From RGIG9379 sp031553005 (GTDB lineage: Bacteria; Bacteroidota; Bacteroidia; Bacteroidales; Paludibacteraceae): 64,000 bases of DNA. The translations under genes and the position numbers were made by a program. This document shows positions 26,585 to 36,229 of the stretch, in pieces (the stretch's first letter is position 1; each line of letters opens with the position of its first letter). The stretch is taken from the NCBI GenBank assembly GCA_031553005.1, contig JAVBMA010000031.1, positions 69,030 through 133,029 on the forward strand, in the 5' to 3' direction. Below the pieces are notes generated by a model. The model was not told the origin of the DNA and searched no databases. It saw only the letters and a program-made list of their open reading frames with translations.

Positions 26585-29500
26585 TCGTTTATCACTTTGT
26601 CGAATTCTCTGTTTTCGATCTCATCGAGGCGGGCTTTGATATCAGTTGCTATATCGTCTTTTCCTTTATAGTTCTCGCGTACGCTCAACAGATATTGCTT
26701 GGCTTCGAAGTCGTTGCCTTGCAACATATAAATATCGGAGAGCAGGATAAAACTTTTAGCCAGCCAATATTGGTATGGGGTATTTTTTTCGATAAAATTG
26801 AATATCTCTTTTTCTGCTTCCGCCAGTTGATTCTCGTGGAACAGATATTCGGCTACACGGTATTGTGCTTCAGCTCCATACTGATCCAGGGTATTGCCCG
26901 AAAGGGTGCGATAATCAGCAAAAGCGCTTTTCAGATCATTTTTCTTTTCGTATGCTTTTGCTCTTGCATAGAGGGCTTCACGCTGAACTGCAGGATCCAG
27001 TTTGTCTCCTTTTATCAGTTCATTGGCAGCAGCGATTGTCGCATCGTAATTTTCCAGCATCCTGTTACAACGCAGAATTCCCAATTTGGCGGCTTCTTTG
27101 TTGTTTGCCTGCTGGGTTGCTTCCAATAAGAATTTTAATGTAGCAAGGGTTTCTTCGCATTCGTGCAGATCATATTGAATTTCAGCCAATTTGACCAGTG
27201 CCGGTTCCATATTTGTATAACCCGGTTTGAATGCTACAATCTTGTATTGCTCTTTAGCTTTCGTTTTATCGCCTGTTTTATAATAACTATTTGCCAAATA
27301 GAAATGAGCATTATCACTGAAATTGCTTTCAGGGAATTTATCAAGGTATTTGGTAAAGCTCTCGATTGCTTTCGGATACTCTTCCATGATGTAAAAGCGT
27401 TCGGCTGCAAGGTAAGTGAGTGAATCCTGTTCGGATTTTTCGAACGTGGCAATTCCTCCAAGCGAAGAGATATAGTCGGCATAAGCCTGAATATCGTTTT
27501 TCTCAAAATAAACCGTTTTCAGGTTTTCAAGTGACGTTTTTGCTTCAACGCTGCTTGGGAAGTAATCTACAATCTCTTTGTAGATCGAGATTGATTTATT
27601 GTAATCGTTCATTTCATCGTAAAGCATAGCGGTTTGCAACCTTGCTTTCCGGCTGAGCGGGCTATGCGGGTACTTTGATGTGAGTTCGTCATAAGTTGAA
27701 ATGGCAGATTTATTGTCTCCTATCATAATGTACGACCGGCCAATCTCATACATGGCATCTGCCAGATATTCGGACTGAGGGAATGTTTTTATTAGTTTCT
27801 GAAGAGTGGCAATTTTTCCTTTGTAGTTTTTTTGTAACCCTTCTACGAAAGCCTGTTGGAAGCAAGCATAATCAGCTCCCGGCCCTTTCAGGTTGTATAC
27901 GGTAGCATAGCTTTTTTCCGCATTTTCAAAATCCCGGTTGTGGAAATAGCAGTCGCCAATCCGGTTATTGGCATCGGCAATCAATGTTTTATTCTTTTCT
28001 TCCAGGTTAATGTATTTGCGGAACCAGTTCAGTGCTTCATTGTATTTTTTTTCGGAAAAATAGCAATATCCCAGGTTATAGTGTCCCATATTGAACTCTC
28101 CGGAACTCCGGGCTCCTACTGAATTCAGGAATTGCTGGTAGTCTGAAATTGCTTTTGAGCAGTTCTTCATCCGGTAATAAGATTCTCCTCTCCAGAAAAG
28201 AGCCAGTGCTTCCGTTTCTCTGTTCGATTTACCGTCTATCAGTGATTCTGTAAATGATTTTATGGCTTTATCATAATTTCCTTCCGTGAAATTCTGAATC
28301 CCGATGCTGTATAAAACCCGTTGGCGAGCTTCCAGTATTTTCGGATTTTTGGATTTTATTTTTTGAATGGATTCATAAGCAGCTTCGTAATTCTTCGTGG
28401 TCAGGTATACATTTACCAGATAGTCGTAAATATTATCCGAGTACTTGGATTTCGGAAATTCACTCAGAAAGCGCTCGAAAGCTACAACAGACTCGTTGAA
28501 AGGAGAGTATGATTGCTCATATACAATCAATGCGTAGTTGTACAGCGCTTCTTCTTCTATTGCTTTGTCAAAGTCCATGCGGGCGACCGATTCGAAAGCC
28601 AAACGGGCATTCGTTTTATCGTTTTCTTTCAAATAAGAACTACCTAAATGCAGATAGGCATTTTGACCCATTTGGTCTTCTGTAACTGTCACTTTCTGCA
28701 AATGCGGTATGGCATTTTTGTATTGTTGCGTTTCGTAATACGAAATCCCCAGCATGTACATATCATTACGTAATACCGGAGTTGCCTGTTTATCGTAAAG
28801 AGCTAAATACCTGATGGCATTTGTATAATCTTTTTGGAAGAAACAGCATTCGCCCAACAGCCTGTATACTTCGATATTATTTGCATTATCGGGATATTTT
28901 TTCAATAACTCTTCCCCCGATTTTACAACCTCATCGTATCTTTTTTGTGAGTAGTGGATTTGCAGGATATAGTAGGGTACTATCTGTGCATAGTCCGGAT
29001 TATTTTGCAGGGAAAGAAATACCGGCAATGCCGAGTCATATTTCTTTTGTTGATAATCAATATAGGCGCTGTAATAGCGAGCGGAGTCTTCGTATTTGCT
29101 TTTTTGGGAAAGAAGGGTCGTAAATGCCTGCTGGGCTTTTGGCAGGTCATTTGTCTGCAAATAACAATATCCTGTTTGGAAATAATAGTCGGCTTTTTCT
29201 TCCTTCGATAGTTTTTCCGGATTGCATTTATCATAGAATTCAATGGCTTCTTTGAATTTTTTCTTATCGTAAGAAAGTACTCCCTGAAGAAATCTTACAC
29301 GGTTTACATGAATAGAGTAGGGGTTGTTTGAAACAAATTGCTCCAATCTTTTTCCGGCATCTTTCTGCTTCATTTCGTAGGAGCTGCATGCCAGATAATA
29401 CTCTGCTTCGGGATAAAGCGGAGAACGCTCTTTGTGCTGGGTTTGCAGATATTCGTCGAGATAACGGAAGGCTGTATTGAATTGCTTTAAATCGTACATC

Positions 29501-29610
29501 TCTTTCCCATCGTAAAACAATTTGTCCGGATGAATGTACGTTTTTGATTTTTGTGCGCAAATATTTGTTAGAGAAAACAATAAGAATGCCAATAAAAATA
29601 TTCGTCTCAT
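26581..29610 (-). CDS. Large periplasmic TPR-repeat protein
   Basis: Starting at the ATG at 29610 (MRRIFLLAFLLFSLTNICAQ, a clear signal peptide) the protein has about 1009 residues. Almost all of it is tetratricopeptide repeats, many of the Bacteroidota TPR_6 style (YPEAEYYLACSSYEM, EALFWRGESYYR, DNAHFYLANSYYKTGDK). An in-frame upstream ATG at 29682 would add a second hydrophobic stretch and is less likely. TPR arrays are protein-interaction scaffolds. The overlap with the barrel gene suggests the two products form an envelope complex (inference). Confidence 0.85.
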   Translation of the reverse strand: MRRIFLLAFLLFSLTNICAQKSKTYIHPDKLFYDGKEMYDLKQFNTAFRYLDEYLQTQHKERSPLYPEAEYYLACSSYEMKQKDAGKRLEQFVSNNPYSIHVNRVRFLQGVLSYDKKKFKEAIEFYDKCNPEKLSKEEKADYYFQTGYCYLQTNDLPKAQQAFTTLLSQKSKYEDSARYYSAYIDYQQKKYDSALPVFLSLQNNPDYAQIVPYYILQIHYSQKRYDEVVKSGEELLKKYPDNANNIEVYRLLGECCFFQKDYTNAIRYLALYDKQATPVLRNDMYMLGISYYETQQYKNAIPHLQKVTVTEDQMGQNAYLHLGSSYLKENDKTNARLAFESVARMDFDKAIEEEALYNYALIVYEQSYSPFNESVVAFERFLSEFPKSKYSDNIYDYLVNVYLTTKNYEAAYESIQKIKSKNPKILEARQRVLYSIGIQNFTEGNYDKAIKSFTESLIDGKSNRETEALALFWRGESYYRMKNCSKAISDYQQFLNSVGARSSGEFNMGHYNLGYCYFSEKKYNEALNWFRKYINLEEKNKTLIADANNRIGDCYFHNRDFENAEKSYATVYNLKGPGADYACFQQAFVEGLQKNYKGKIATLQKLIKTFPQSEYLADAMYEIGRSYIMIGDNKSAISTYDELTSKYPHSPLSRKARLQTAMLYDEMNDYNKSISIYKEIVDYFPSSVEAKTSLENLKTVYFEKNDIQAYADYISSLGGIATFEKSEQDSLTYLAAERFYIMEEYPKAIESFTKYLDKFPESNFSDNAHFYLANSYYKTGDKTKAKEQYKIVAFKPGYTNMEPALVKLAEIQYDLHECEETLATLKFLLEATQQANNKEAAKLGILRCNRMLENYDATIAAANELIKGDKLDPAVQREALYARAKAYEKKNDLKSAFADYRTLSGNTLDQYGAEAQYRVAEYLFHENQLAEAEKEIFNFIEKNTPYQYWLAKSFILLSDIYMLQGNDFEAKQYLLSVRENYKGKDDIATDIKARLDEIENREFDKVINE

Positions 29611-29636
29611 TTCTTGAAGTCCAAAATTAATTTGCA

Positions 29637-29644
29637 CAAATATA
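29637..29644 (-). promoter_or_regulatory. Putative -7 box for the TPR operon
   Basis: TATATTTG on the minus strand lies 27 bases before the TPR gene start. This position also supports the start at 29610 over 29682. No -33 match was seen. Confidence 0.4.
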
Positions 29645-29854
29645 GATAAAATGATTCTAAATGAAATATTCCTGATAATCAAAATTTGATCTGTGGAACA
29701 ATTAATTACAGAAGTTCAGATAAATAGCCATTATCCGGATATCAAAACACCTGCTTTTAAACTTAGAAAATTTTCTATATGAATGTAGGATTTCTGTGTT
29801 TTTTCAATATAATCCACAAACAAAAATTGTTTCTTACCTTTCACTTTTCCCCTT

Positions 29855-30952
29855 TCAATTTATTATCTCCAGCTCTTTATTAGCTGCATAATTTCGCCAT
29901 TTTTCAATCAAATTTTGCATATCCTCGGGCAGTTCCGAGTCAAAGTGCATAAATTCTCCCGTGCGGGGGTGAGTAAATCCGAGCGTTTTGGCATGCAATG
30001 CTTGTCTCGGGCAAAGTTCAAAACAGTTGGTTATGAATTGTTTATATTTAGTAAAGGTTGTTCCTCTCAGGATTTCATGTCCTCCATACCGTTCGTCGTT
30101 AAACAAGGTGTGACCGATATGTTTCATGTGTACCCGTATCTGGTGTGTACGACCTGTCTCCAGGCGGCATTCGACAAGTGTCACATAACCGAACCTTTCC
30201 AACACTTTATAATGTGTAATGGCATGTTTTGCATTTGGATTGCTACCTTCGGGGAAAACTGTAAAAAGCATCCTGTCGCGGGGATCGCGGGCAATATCAC
30301 CAATGATAGTACCTTCGTCTTTTTCTACATTACCCCATACTAAAGCATTATAAGTACGTTGGGTAGTTTTATCGAAAAATTGTTTCCCGAGTTTTGTTTT
30401 TGCATCTTCGTTTTTGGCAATGATAAGAAGACCGGATGTGTCTTTATCAATACGATGCACAAGCCCAAGTCTTGGGTCGGAAACATCAAAACCCGGAGAA
30501 TCTTTCAAATACCACGCCAATGCGTTGAGCAGTGTACCGCGAAAGTTCCCGAATCCCGGATGGACAACCATCCCCGGATTTTTATTGACTAGTATAATAT
30601 CACTGTCTTCATAAACGACGCGGAGGGGAATATCTTCAGGAATGATCTCAAAGTCGGAGGGAGGGTAGGAGAGCATGATCGAGATAACATCATGAGGCTT
30701 CACCCGATAGTTGGATTTTACCGCTTTCCCATTTACAATGATACAATTAGCGTCTGCTGCGTCCTGTATGCGGTTGCGTGAAATCTGCGACATGCAATTT
30801 ACCAAGTACTTATCAATACGTACAAGGCTCTGCCCTTTGTCTACGACAAAACGGAAGTGTTCGTGAAATTGTCCGTCGCTTCCCAATTCGACTTCTTCCC
30901 GGTCGTTTTCCATTTCATCGGGCAACAGATTTTCGTTTTCCGTTATTCCCAT
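29855..30952 (-). CDS. rluD: Ribosomal large subunit pseudouridine synthase RluD
   Basis: The 365-residue protein has an S4 RNA-binding domain (about 35-95, RIDKYLVNCMSQISRNRIQ), and the RluA/RluD catalytic domain with the active-site aspartate in LVHRIDKDTSGLL and the motif GRTHQIRVHMKHIGH. It would modify uridines in helix 69 of 23S rRNA. The start overlaps the PASTA gene stop by 10 bases. The stop codon TGA lies in a GAAAGG-type repeat. Confidence 0.93.
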   Translation of the reverse strand: MGITENENLLPDEMENDREEVELGSDGQFHEHFRFVVDKGQSLVRIDKYLVNCMSQISRNRIQDAADANCIIVNGKAVKSNYRVKPHDVISIMLSYPPSDFEIIPEDIPLRVVYEDSDIILVNKNPGMVVHPGFGNFRGTLLNALAWYLKDSPGFDVSDPRLGLVHRIDKDTSGLLIIAKNEDAKTKLGKQFFDKTTQRTYNALVWGNVEKDEGTIIGDIARDPRDRMLFTVFPEGSNPNAKHAITHYKVLERFGYVTLVECRLETGRTHQIRVHMKHIGHTLFNDERYGGHEILRGTTFTKYKQFITNCFELCPRQALHAKTLGFTHPRTGEFMHFDSELPEDMQNLIEKWRNYAANKELEIIN

Positions 30953-31776
30953 AAATTTTCTTCTGTGCTTGTAGTATCTGCTACCTCTTCAGGCAAACTG
31001 AGCAATGCTTTATCTTTTGTAAAAAACAAGTTGATCGATTGCCCCAATGATGCTGTTGAATTTGTGATAGGATCCTGTTTGTAAACCAGATAAGATGCTT
31101 TATCTTTTTCGTTTTGAGGTGTTACGTCATATAGCGTTGCACCTATGTTTAGTGATGCCGAATGTGCCTTTTCAATTGCTTGTTCGAGCGTTAGTCCGCG
31201 CAAGCTTACGACTATTGTTGTTTCATCGGAAAGTCCTTTTCCTACGAGCAGAGCGATAGAGGCTCCCTCTGTAATTCTTGTTCCCGGAGCAGCAATTCGG
31301 TTGCCGTATTTCACATCCTGAACCAGATCTTTGTATTCGGACGGAACATATTCATATTCCCCAATTTTTAATCCGATGGAGGCGATTATAGCTTCGGCTT
31401 GGCGTAGTGAAACATCTCTCAAATCGGGTAAAACAATTTGTCTCGGAGAACGGGCGTTAATAAGAAGATATATTTTTCGTTCTTCTTTTACTGTCGATCC
31501 TGCTTCGGGAGTTTGTTCCATAATGGCTCCCGCTTTTTCTCCTTTAACAAAGATTGAATCAATAATCTCATATTCCAGTTTTTTACTGGCCAATATTTTT
31601 CCGGCTTCCTCTTCGTTTAGTCCCTTCAGGTCGGGAACAATAATTTCTTCACCGTGGTTTGTGTAATTATCCAACCAGTGCAGGCTTCCGAAAAATAAAA
31701 CCAACAATATGAAAATTGCAGCGATGATGCTGATAATAATCGGATTGGTGAGGAATCGTTTTAATGTCTTGTTCAT
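30943..31776 (-). CDS. PASTA domain membrane protein
   Basis: Started at the ATG at 31776 (MNKTLKRFLTN) the protein has 277 residues: a short cytoplasmic tail, one membrane helix (about 11-35) and three PASTA domains (each opening with a V-P-D-L-x-G/D-type strand, such as IVPDLKGLNEEEA and VLPDLRDVSLRQA). PASTA modules usually bind peptidoglycan or lipid II. No kinase or transpeptidase domain is attached. It is translationally coupled to rluD. Confidence 0.88.
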   Translation of the reverse strand: MNKTLKRFLTNPIIISIIAAIFILLVLFFGSLHWLDNYTNHGEEIIVPDLKGLNEEEAGKILASKKLEYEIIDSIFVKGEKAGAIMEQTPEAGSTVKEERKIYLLINARSPRQIVLPDLRDVSLRQAEAIIASIGLKIGEYEYVPSEYKDLVQDVKYGNRIAAPGTRITEGASIALLVGKGLSDETTIVVSLRGLTLEQAIEKAHSASLNIGATLYDVTPQNEKDKASYLVYKQDPITNSTASLGQSINLFFTKDKALLSLPEEVADTTSTEENLWE

Positions 31777-31825
31777 AATAATAAAAAATTGCAAATGGAA
31801 AACCAACGGTCAACAGCCGATTTGG

Positions 31826-31833
31826 CAAAGTTA
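31826..31833 (-). promoter_or_regulatory. Putative -7 box for PASTA-rluD
   Basis: TAACTTTG on the minus strand lies 50 bases before the PASTA gene start. No clear -33. Confidence 0.45.
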
Positions 31834-31954
31834 TATAAATAGTTGAAAATTGAGAATTGAAAGTTGAAAATTAATTGAAAGCGGTCTGAATACATGATTA
31901 TCCATTTGTTCTTTAATTAACTTTCCCCTTTCACTTTTCCCCTTTCACCTAAAT

Positions 31955-31991
31955 AAAAAGAGGTAAAGAATTCTATTCTTTACCTCTTTTT
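31955..31991 (-). terminator. Intrinsic terminator after rpmH
   Basis: A perfect 16-bp stem (31955-31970 with 31976-31991) with AAAAAGAGG and CCTCTTTTT ends lies 18 bases past the rpmH stop. T-runs are present on both strands. Confidence 0.9.
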
Positions 31992-32009
31992 ATTTATACA
32001 AAACGTATA

Positions 32010-32168
32010 TTATTTTCTTAAAGCCGGCTCGTCAGATACTGTAAGTTTTTTTCTTCCTTGTGCTCTACGAGATGCTAATACTCTGCGGCCGTTAGGAGTT
32101 TCCATTCTTGAACGGAATCCGTGTTTGTTTTTTCTCTTTCTGTTTGATGGTTGAAATGTTCTTTTCAT
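32010..32168 (-). CDS. rpmH: 50S ribosomal protein L34
   Basis: The 52-residue protein reads MKRTFQPSNRKRKNKHGF and then RSRM, NGRRVLASRRAQGRKKLTVS: the highly conserved, Arg/Lys-rich L34 sequence with a Bacteroidota-type C-terminal extension. The start ATG at 32168 and stop at 32010 were read directly. A full promoter lies upstream and a strong terminator downstream, so it is a single-gene unit here. Confidence 0.97.
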   Translation of the reverse strand: MKRTFQPSNRKRKNKHGFRSRMETPNGRRVLASRRAQGRKKLTVSDEPALRK

Positions 32169-32219
32169 TGCCGTATTTATTTTGAATTTTCTTTATTTAT
32201 TTCTTCCTAAATTGGGTTG

Positions 32220-32250
32220 CAAAGATAACTATATTTTATAAAAAAGCAAA
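32220..32250 (-). promoter_or_regulatory. Promoter of rpmH
   Basis: On the minus strand TTTG (32250-32247) is followed after 19 bases by TATCTTTG (32227-32220), a full match to the phylum consensus, about 50 bases before the rpmH ATG. Confidence 0.7.
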
Positions 32251-32334
32251 ATGTTGATAACTTTTTTCGGATAGCAATATTAAAACGTTCGAAAATAGAA
32301 GGAATAATTGTGTTAACCGTTAATTATTACATTT

Positions 32335-33381
32335 TTATGATAGACCGAGAATAGCTTCTGTTTTACGGATTATTTGCTCCGGTTGGATTGAATTCAGACA
32401 CGCATAGTCACTCCTAAGACATGGCTCTTTTCCATATATGGAACATGGGCGGCAAGGCAAGTCTATTTGGATAATATTATCAGTGGATTGATTGAATCCG
32501 TAAAATCCGGCAAACGGATGGGTAGCCCCCCAAACCGAAACCACAGGAGTGCCTACGAGGGATGCCAAGTGCATATTTGCCGAATCCATCGAAATGAGTA
32601 CATCGGATTGATTTAAGATTTGCAACTCTTCTTGTAATTGGAATTTTCCGGCTAAGGAAATCACATGCGGATATTTCTTTTCCCATTTTTCCAATATATC
32701 CACTTCTTTCTTTCCTCCTCCGAACAATAATATTTGAATATTTTCTTTTTTTGAAAAATAATCAATGACGGTTTCTAATTTTTCAACCGGATATATTTTC
32801 CCCGCATGTTGTGCAAATGGAGCGACAGCAAGCCATTTTGCTTTTTTCTCGCCAAAAATAAGCCTAGTTTTTTCCGGTAACTCTGCCTTTTTTCCGAAAA
32901 GCCCTGTAAAATTCAACGGAAAATCAAATCCCGCTTTTTCAAAAACTTCCTGATAACGCGCGATGGAACTTTTTAAAGGCATCCGTTTTTTATTGTCCGG
33001 ACGTGTCAACTCTTTCTTCTCTTTCCTGCCTTTTTGAATGACAAAAACAGGGATATTTTTGAGTCTGAAAAGTGTGCGTAAGACTTTACTCCGAAGTACA
33101 TCGTGCAAATCAATGAATGCATCGAATTTGTTATCAGCTGTCAGATGCCTGAAAAGTTTGAAAATGCCTGTAAAACCTTTGTACTCTTTTTTAGTATCGA
33201 CTCCGATAAAATTGAGGTTCTCTATTCCGGCAAACATCCCTGCAAAACGCGGATTAGAAAGCATAGTAATATGAACGTCCGGATATTTGCTCGCAAAGGA
33301 CGCAATTACAGGAACGGTCATAGCCGCATCGCCCATGGCCGAAAGACGGATTATGAGTATATTTTTATAAGGTGAAGCCAT
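32335..33381 (-). CDS. Family 9 glycosyltransferase (heptosyltransferase-like)
   Basis: The protein of about 348 residues (ATG at 33381; ATG at 33396 also possible) has the GT9 start ILIIRLSAMGDAAMTVPVI, the central KWLAVAPFAQHAGKIYP, and the donor-side LISMDSANMHLASLVGTPVVS with a GATHPFAGF loop. GT9 enzymes add heptose or related sugars to the LPS core in the cytoplasm. The adjacent DUF4254 gene, a usual partner in Bacteroidales, lies 54-69 bases upstream on the same strand. Confidence 0.9.
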   Translation of the reverse strand: MASPYKNILIIRLSAMGDAAMTVPVIASFASKYPDVHITMLSNPRFAGMFAGIENLNFIGVDTKKEYKGFTGIFKLFRHLTADNKFDAFIDLHDVLRSKVLRTLFRLKNIPVFVIQKGRKEKKELTRPDNKKRMPLKSSIARYQEVFEKAGFDFPLNFTGLFGKKAELPEKTRLIFGEKKAKWLAVAPFAQHAGKIYPVEKLETVIDYFSKKENIQILLFGGGKKEVDILEKWEKKYPHVISLAGKFQLQEELQILNQSDVLISMDSANMHLASLVGTPVVSVWGATHPFAGFYGFNQSTDNIIQIDLPCRPCSIYGKEPCLRSDYACLNSIQPEQIIRKTEAILGLS

Positions 33382-33449
33382 TTTTATAATTGACAATTTC
33401 CCCTAAGAATCTTCAGCATCGCACAAGAACATTCCTTAACTTTCCCCTT

Positions 33450-34067
33450 TCAACTTTCACTTTTCACTTTACCATAAAGTACAGGATTGAGGCTAGGGTC
33501 GTTGTACATTTTCATTTGTTTGTACACCTTCATGTATCTTTCGCCTGTTTCAATATCTGCAATCAGTTGGTCAATAGCCGAAGAGAGATCCTCCCGTTGT
33601 TCAAGCAATATATCCAGTTTTTTTGTACAGGCAGCTTTGTGTTCGGCAGAAACATCGGTACGGTTTACTTCCTGCAACATGTGGTAAATTTTCAATGCCA
33701 AAATGGAAAGGCGGTCGATAGCCCAGGCAGGACTTTCGGTATTGATTACAGCCGTCGGTTTTACTTTTACCGACTGGTATTTTTCCAGAAAATAACTGTC
33801 AACCATCTCAACAAGGTCTGTTCTGTCCTGATTTGACTTGTCAATCCTGCGTTTAATAGCCAGCGCTTCCACCGGATCAATTTCCGGATTCCGGATAATA
33901 TCTTCCAAATGCCATTGCACGGTATCAATCCAGTTTTTCAGATACAATACGTTTTCTATAGACTGGGAAGGATAGGGATTAACAATAGGAGTATCAACAT
34001 GGTCTTTTTCATGATAATCCGTTATTACTTTGTCGAAAATCTTGTTTGCGTCCTGACTAAAACTCAT
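33450..34067 (-). CDS. DUF4254 domain-containing protein
   Basis: The 205-residue soluble helical protein is the DUF4254 family (NVLYLKNWIDTVQWHLEDII, LVEMVDSYFLEKYQ). It is commonly found beside GT9 transferases, as here, so a role in LPS core synthesis is likely but unproven. The last codons (K-V-K-S-E-S and TGA) are formed by a GAAAAGTGAAAG repeat. A -7 box TAACTTTG lies at 34094-34087. Confidence 0.85.
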   Translation of the reverse strand: MSFSQDANKIFDKVITDYHEKDHVDTPIVNPYPSQSIENVLYLKNWIDTVQWHLEDIIRNPEIDPVEALAIKRRIDKSNQDRTDLVEMVDSYFLEKYQSVKVKPTAVINTESPAWAIDRLSILALKIYHMLQEVNRTDVSAEHKAACTKKLDILLEQREDLSSAIDQLIADIETGERYMKVYKQMKMYNDPSLNPVLYGKVKSES

Positions 34068-34086
34068 GGTTATAAATTTTTTCTTG

Positions 34087-34094
34087 CAAAGTTA
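34087..34094 (-). promoter_or_regulatory. Putative -7 box for DUF4254-GT9
   Basis: TAACTTTG on the minus strand is 20 bases before the DUF4254 start. No clear -33. Confidence 0.4.
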
Positions 34095-34273
34095 AGATTT
34101 TATTTCCGAATAACTATAAATGAACGGAAGTCGAATGAGGATAAATAAATTTATGAAGTATAAAACGAATTTAATTTTTTATGAAAAAATATTTATTATG
34201 TTATACAATATATGTTGTTTTTTTCTTTTAATTTGTCTAATTATCTGTTTTTTTAATATTTAAAATAATTTTT

Positions 34274-35782
34274 ATGAAAAAAACTTTGCCTTTATTCATT
34301 CTGTTATGTATTGCACATACTGTTTTTGCACAATTAAAAGTTAATAGTGTAGGTAATGTCGGAATGGGAGCCATTCCTAGTTCAACAGCTAAACTACTTT
34401 TGTATAATAGCTCAACTGCAGCTGATCCCATTTTTGGATTACATTCGACTGTGAGTAGGGTTAGTACTACTAGTAGTCCACTGTATGGAGCTTATTTAAC
34501 ACAATCGCTCTCGGGTTCAACGTCAACAGCTCCAAGCTATGGCATCTATTTGGAAAACAATAATAATACAACGTATGGCGGTGCTTATGGTTTTTATGCA
34601 AAAAACATAAAAAGTGGCTATGCCGGAGATTTGCATGGGATTTATATAGATAATACTTATCTGTCTTCTTATGGATACTCTTATGGAGCTTATATTAAAA
34701 ATACCAGAGGGAATGTAAGTGATATTACAGGTGGTGCAACATATGGCATACAGATAATCAATGTTGATTCAAGTGCATATACTTCGGCGTATGGTATTCA
34801 TGTAAGCAATACTAAAACAGTAGGAGCTTCCAGTTCCAGTGTATATGGTATTTATGCTTCTGTTTCGGGTGGTTTTAATGCGAATAATAGATATGCCGGT
34901 TATTTTACCGGAGGTAAAGTTGTAATGATGAATGGAAGCGTGGGGATAGGTAAGGAGCCAACCGCCGGATTATTGGATGTTGCAGGAAGTATTGCAATTA
35001 ATGGAAGTGTTATGATTACTTCGGATGAACGTTTGAAAATGGCAATAAAACCTCTATCCGAAGAAAAGGATAAACTCTATTTACTGCAAGGAAAATCATA
35101 CAAAAAAACGCTTTCTCCTTCAAGTTTAGATGAAAATTTTACATCTGTGATGGAAAAAGCAGAAACGAAAAAAGAGGTAATTGAATTTTCGGAATACGGC
35201 TACTTAGCTCAGGAGTTGAAAGAGATTTTCCCTGATTTGGTAACTCAGGATTCAGCCGGTTATTATGCGGTAAATTACATTGGATTGATTCCCGTTATTG
35301 TCGAAGCCTTGAAAGACCAAAAACTCATTATTGAAGACTTACAGGAAGAAATTCAGCAAAAAACAAATTACCCGGAGACATCTACAATCAATGAATTGAT
35401 GCGAAGAGTAGAATCACTGGAAAAATCTTTAGCTATATGTTGCAACTCAGATAAATTAAGATCAGTAGAAAAGGTTTCTCAACAATTTGATCTTACAGAT
35501 CAGGCATATGAAAATACCGAAGAGATGATATTATATCAAAATACACCCAATCCGTTTCATGAGAATACAACAATTCAATGCTATATTCCACAAAATGTAG
35601 AAAAAGTACAGTTGTGTGTATATGACATACAAGGTGTTCAGCAAAAATGCTCTCTTATTTCGGAACGTGGGACAATTACAGTACAAATACAGGCAGGACA
35701 ATTAGCCTCAGGTATATATACTTATTTATTAATAGGTGATGGTAAAACCAGCGAGGCTAAACAGATGATTTTGACAAGATAA
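34274..35782 (+). CDS. T9SS-exported tail-fibre-like protein with S74 chaperone domain
   Basis: The 502-residue protein has a signal peptide (residues 1-19, ending VFAQ). Residues about 55-220 contain at least six spaced YG-x-Y-type repeats (YGAYLTQ, YGIYLEN, YGFYAKN, HGIYIDN, YGAYIKN, YGIHVSN, YGIYASV). A peptidase S74 intramolecular chaperone domain follows (about 248-365) with the Ser-Lys dyad in SDERLK (Ser250, Lys255). A coiled coil and a type A T9SS sorting domain (about 418-502, YQNTPNPF ... GIYTYLL) end the protein. It is probably a trimeric surface fibre. It is on the plus strand, in a low-GC island. Confidence 0.85.
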   Translation: MKKTLPLFILLCIAHTVFAQLKVNSVGNVGMGAIPSSTAKLLLYNSSTAADPIFGLHSTVSRVSTTSSPLYGAYLTQSLSGSTSTAPSYGIYLENNNNTTYGGAYGFYAKNIKSGYAGDLHGIYIDNTYLSSYGYSYGAYIKNTRGNVSDITGGATYGIQIINVDSSAYTSAYGIHVSNTKTVGASSSSVYGIYASVSGGFNANNRYAGYFTGGKVVMMNGSVGIGKEPTAGLLDVAGSIAINGSVMITSDERLKMAIKPLSEEKDKLYLLQGKSYKKTLSPSSLDENFTSVMEKAETKKEVIEFSEYGYLAQELKEIFPDLVTQDSAGYYAVNYIGLIPVIVEALKDQKLIIEDLQEEIQQKTNYPETSTINELMRRVESLEKSLAICCNSDKLRSVEKVSQQFDLTDQAYENTEEMILYQNTPNPFHENTTIQCYIPQNVEKVQLCVYDIQGVQQKCSLISERGTITVQIQAGQLASGIYTYLLIGDGKTSEAKQMILTR

Positions 35783-35794
35783 AAGGACAAGATC

Positions 35795-36070
35795 ATAAAA
35801 AAAATTATATTATTATTAGGTCTTGTTTTAATACCTGCATTTTCTTTTGCAGAATTGTAAATTAAAATTGGTGACGATATTACTTTTATGGTGACAGTTT
35901 TTGACTTGGAAATGTTCTTTGATGAGGCTATAATTTAATAATTACAGAAGAAATCTCTCTATGCAAATATGCCTGATCAACATATAGGTACAACAATAAG
36001 AAAATTTGGCAAAGGAACTTATTTATATGTTACCATTTTAAAAACAATCAAAAATTATCGGATAAAATGA
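35795..36070 (+). pseudogene. Decayed gene with signal-peptide remnant
   Basis: Reading from 35795 gives a clear signal-peptide-like stretch (KKIILLLGLVLIPAFSFAEL), but the first codon is ATA and a TAA follows at once. Downstream fragments in changing frames still look protein-like (for example KIGDDITFMVTVFDLEMFFDEA) with several stops. I take this as a former small secreted protein. No family is recognised. Confidence 0.5.
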
Positions 36071-36229
36071 TTATTAATGCGAATCAGTAGTTGAAAAGGG
36101 CTTGAAAAGCCAAATATTCATAACTGTAGGTAAGAGAAGTGTAAGCTAAAGTTATGAAAATCAAGTCATATTGGGCTAAATTTCAATAACATTTAACTCC
36201 TAATTCGCATTATTAAATAAAATTACAAG

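Noticed and set aside
35795..36070. Intact small secreted protein
   Set aside because: The start codon is ATA and a stop follows the signal peptide; later frames are broken.
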